Below, in pieces: positions 61,587 through 64,000 of a stretch of DNA of 64,000 nt; within the stretch, counting starts at the first letter, position 1; every line of letters begins with the position of its first letter. Both the position numbers and the translations under genes were made by a program. The notes under the pieces are model-generated. The model was not told where the DNA came from. It saw only the letters and a program-made list of their open reading frames with translations, and did no database searches. The stretch is from a bacterium (GTDB taxonomy: Bacteria > Bacillota_A > Clostridia > Lachnospirales > Lachnospiraceae): the NCBI GenBank assembly GCA_004562915.1, contig SFQZ01000029.1:1-64000 (forward strand), written 5' to 3'.

Positions 61587-62370
61587 TATCGCCAGCGGAA
61601 GCAGCGGGAACTGTATCTATGTGGGGAGTGACGCTACAAATCTGCTGATTGACACAGGTATCAGCGGAAAAAAAGTAGAATTTGGACTGAATTCTCTGGA
61701 TTTGACTACAAAAGATCTGAATGGTATTTTTGTGACGCATGAGCATTCGGACCATATTAAGGGGCTTGGAGTCATTGCAAGAAAATGCGGTGTACCGATT
61801 TATGCAACATCAGGGACCATCAGGGCAATGAAAGAAAGTGGAAGCCTTGGTAAATTGCCGGAAGGGATTTTTCATGAGATTCAGGGAGACAGCGATTATC
61901 AGGTAGGAGATCTTACCATCCATCCCTTTCATATCTCTCATGATGCGGCAGAGCCTGTGGGGTATCGGATTCATCAGGGAGAACATTCGGTAGGGATTGC
62001 CACGGATATGGGAGTGTATGATGAGTATATTGTGGATAATCTAAAGGGGCTGGATGCGCTTTTGCTGGAAGCAAATCATGATGTGAATATGCTCCAGGTG
62101 GGAAGTTATCCATATTATCTAAAAAGGAGAATCCTGGGTGAGAGGGGACATCTTTCCAATGAAACGGCCGGAAAGCTTCTCTGCCGCCTTCTCCACGACG
62201 GTATGAAGGATATATTGCTTGGTCATCTGAGTAAAGAAAATAATTATGAAGCGTTGGCTTATGAGACAGTCTGTTCTGAGGTGACAATGGGAGACAATCC
62301 TTATAAAGCCAAAGATTTCCGGATTGCTGTTGCACATCGTGACAGTGCGTCAAAGGTTGTAGAATTGTAA
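61573..62370 (+). CDS. MBL-fold metallohydrolase, YycJ/WalJ type
   Basis: Product of 265 residues. The metal site HEHSDHIKGL, the start LCSIASGSSGNCIYVG and SHDAAEPVGYRI mark the YycJ family, involved in cell wall and DNA-related processes in Bacillus. The ATG at 61573 lies in the end of coaE; AAAGGA is ~10 nt upstream. An in-frame extension to the left would overlap coaE by over 120 bases and is unlikely. Confidence 0.87.
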   Translation: MRLCSIASGSSGNCIYVGSDATNLLIDTGISGKKVEFGLNSLDLTTKDLNGIFVTHEHSDHIKGLGVIARKCGVPIYATSGTIRAMKESGSLGKLPEGIFHEIQGDSDYQVGDLTIHPFHISHDAAEPVGYRIHQGEHSVGIATDMGVYDEYIVDNLKGLDALLLEANHDVNMLQVGSYPYYLKRRILGERGHLSNETAGKLLCRLLHDGMKDILLGHLSKENNYEALAYETVCSEVTMGDNPYKAKDFRIAVAHRDSASKVVEL

Positions 62371-62383
62371 AAGGAGAAAAATG

Positions 62384-62656
62384 ATGAAAAAAACAATTAT
62401 TACCGTAGTAGGAAAAGACACAGTAGGAATTATTGCTAAAGTATGCACATATCTTGCAGACAATCAGATCAATATTCTGGACATTTCACAGACAATCGTG
62501 GACGGATTTTTCAATATGATGATGATCACCGATACTGCAAAATGTGACAAAGGAACCGGAGAAATTGCTGAAGAACTGAAAAAACTCGGTGAAGAAATCG
62601 GCGTTGTGATCCGCTGCCAGCATGAAGATATATTCAATAAAATGCACAGAATCTAA
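62384..62656 (+). CDS. ACT domain protein (UPF0237 family)
   Basis: Product of 90 residues, one ACT domain (KTIITVVGKDTVGIIAKVCTYLAD; NILDISQTIVDGFFNMMMI). It probably senses a small molecule, possibly an amino acid. Almost always paired with the UPF0210 protein that follows. Start 62384; the preceding ATG (62381) is closer to AAGGAG and also possible. Confidence 0.87.
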   Translation: MKKTIITVVGKDTVGIIAKVCTYLADNQINILDISQTIVDGFFNMMMITDTAKCDKGTGEIAEELKKLGEEIGVVIRCQHEDIFNKMHRI

Positions 62657-62680
62657 TCGAAAAAGCGGAGGTTATGGCAA

Positions 62681-64000
62681 ATGATTAATATTTTTGAGGT
62701 AAATGAAACCAATAAAATGATTGAGCAGGAAAATCTGGATGTACGTACCATTACTATGGGAATCAGCCTTCTGGATTGTATTGATTCTGATCTGCAGGAG
62801 GTAAACCGGAAAGTTTATGAAAAAATCACTACGCTGGCAAAAAATCTTGTACAGACCGGAGAAGACATTTCCAAAGAATATGGCATTCCGATCGTTAATA
62901 AACGAATTTCCATTACTCCGATGGCACTGGTGGGTGGTGCTGCCTGTAAAACACCGGAGGATTTTCTGACATTGGCGCATACCCTGGATAAAGCGGCTAA
63001 GGAAGTGGGAGTTAACTTTATCGGCGGTTATTCTGCACTGGTATCTAAGGGAATGACAAAGGCTGACGAGCTTTTGATCCGTTCTATACCGCAGGCTCTG
63101 GCTGAGACTGAGAGAGTATGTAGTTCTGTCAATCTTGGATCTACAAAAACCGGAATTAATATGGATGCTGTTAAATTGATGGGCGAAATGGTGCTTGCCA
63201 CAGCGGAGGCAACAAAAGAAAATGATTCTCTCGGTTGTGCGAAGCTTGTGGTGTTTTGTAATGCTCCGGATGATAATCCGTTTATGGCAGGTGCGTTCCA
63301 TGGTGTGACAGAGGCAGATGCTATTATTAACGTAGGTGTCAGTGGACCGGGTGTGGTAAAATATGCATTGTCCAAGGTTCGCGGTCAGAATTTTGAAGTT
63401 CTGTGTGAGACGATTAAGAAGACGGCGTTTAAGATTACCCGAGTGGGTCAGCTGGTTGCACAGGAAGCATCCAGACGGTTGGGAATCCCATTCGGTATCG
63501 TCGATCTTTCTCTGGCTCCGACTCCGGCAATTGGAGATTCCGTAGCAGAGATTCTGGAAGAGATCGGTCTGGAGCGGGTAGGAGCACCGGGAACCACAGC
63601 AGCCCTTGCTATGCTGAATGATCAGGTGAAAAAAGGTGGTGTTATGGCTTCTTCCTATGTGGGTGGACTGAGCGGAGCGTTTATTCCGGTTAGTGAAGAT
63701 CAGGGAATGATCGATGCGGTAAATGCAGGAGCACTTACGCTGGAAAAACTGGAAGCTATGACCTGTGTCTGTTCCGTAGGACTTGATATGATTGCCATTC
63801 CGGGAGACACCAGTGCATCAACCATATCAGGTATCATTGCCGATGAGATGGCAATTGGTATGGTCAACCAGAAAACTACCGCTGTCCGTGTGATTCCGGT
63901 AATCGGCAAGGGAGTGGGAGAGACAGTAGAGTTTGGCGGCCTTCTGGGTTATGCACCGGTCATGCCGGTAAATCAGTATAAGTGTGATGCATTTGTCAAC
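62681..64000 (+). CDS. PFL-family protein (UPF0210), 3' end beyond the window
   Basis: At least 440 residues; the frame is open to the last base, and the family is about 450 long, so it is nearly complete. Signatures are TITMGISLLDCID, GGAACKTPEDFL, FIGGYSALVSKG and FGIVDLSLAPTPA. Structural relatives are glycyl-radical/PFL-like folds but the activity is unknown. ATG at 62681 with GCGGAGG 9 nt upstream. It works with the ACT protein just before it. Confidence 0.9.
   Translation, partial: MINIFEVNETNKMIEQENLDVRTITMGISLLDCIDSDLQEVNRKVYEKITTLAKNLVQTGEDISKEYGIPIVNKRISITPMALVGGAACKTPEDFLTLAHTLDKAAKEVGVNFIGGYSALVSKGMTKADELLIRSIPQALAETERVCSSVNLGSTKTGINMDAVKLMGEMVLATAEATKENDSLGCAKLVVFCNAPDDNPFMAGAFHGVTEADAIINVGVSGPGVVKYALSKVRGQNFEVLCETIKKTAFKITRVGQLVAQEASRRLGIPFGIVDLSLAPTPAIGDSVAEILEEIGLERVGAPGTTAALAMLNDQVKKGGVMASSYVGGLSGAFIPVSEDQGMIDAVNAGALTLEKLEAMTCVCSVGLDMIAIPGDTSASTISGIIADEMAIGMVNQKTTAVRVIPVIGKGVGETVEFGGLLGYAPVMPVNQYKCDAFVN

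Overview
The window reads as chromosome of a low-GC, strictly anaerobic, Gram-positive bacterium of the family Lachnospiraceae (Clostridia). The main pointers are the six-cysteine ranthipeptide cassette (scfA/scfB) next to a fused secDF, the [FeFe]-hydrogenase maturases HydG and HydF with their TM1266-type partner, strong AGGAGG ribosome binding sites, a CIRCE element and many single-gene Firmicute regulators. The genus cannot be fixed from sequence alone. No rRNA, tRNA or CRISPR array was seen.

Layout. 1-2370: a 70-bp tandem repeat, then a YtrA-type GntR regulator with an ABC exporter. 2500-5400: cysteine/homocysteine synthesis (cysK, metY) and an Rrf2 regulator, with a palindrome over the cysK promoter. 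5670-12180: a molybdate uptake and molybdopterin operon (modABC, a MoeA-like protein, moaC, moaA, mog, MOSC). 12200-21600: a one-domain DapF-like protein, AraC regulator, YbaK deacylase, split ThrE exporter, L,D-transpeptidase, HAD phosphatase, sfsA, mutY, a glycosyltransferase and a PAP2 protein. 21900-29600: XRE regulator, amylosucrase-like GH13 enzyme with its LacI regulator and a perfect LacI-type operator, a frameshifted htpG behind CIRCE, a MocR regulator and a small acidic membrane protein. 29800-34100: two-HTH regulator, HAD phosphatase, aldehyde dehydrogenase, lipid kinase. 34166-37324: leader/terminator, TM1266-like protein, hydG, hydF. 37400-42750: SPOR-amidase, YdcF-like protein, CNNM transporter, IPKTG wall-anchored protein. 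42780-48860: TIGR04086 membrane protein, scfA, scfB, secDF, recJ. 49400-53900: a shikimate kinase-alarmone synthetase fusion, glpK behind an attenuator-like leader, a MATE exporter. 54060-56240: a frameshifted coiled-coil gene, a decayed IS200/IS605 element that cut an HTH gene, and fragments. 56375-64000: ferredoxin-type aldo/keto reductase, a zinc-finger membrane protein, polA, coaE, a YycJ-type hydrolase, an ACT protein and a UPF0210 protein that runs off the end.

The most unusual content is non-coding and architectural. Four copies of a ~105-nt element sit at gene 3' ends (17.1, 38.3, 48.9 and 49.3 kb). Each is closed by a long stem whose sequence differs at every locus, and an internal 5-bp stem covaries between copies. 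A second family beginning GGGTGTCAAAAG occurs three times (5.7, 25.3, 57.5 kb). Two genes (htpG and the coiled-coil gene) are put out of frame by exact short tandem duplications (17 bp and 5 bp), which could be reversible. A complete shikimate kinase is fused in frame to a complete small alarmone synthetase.
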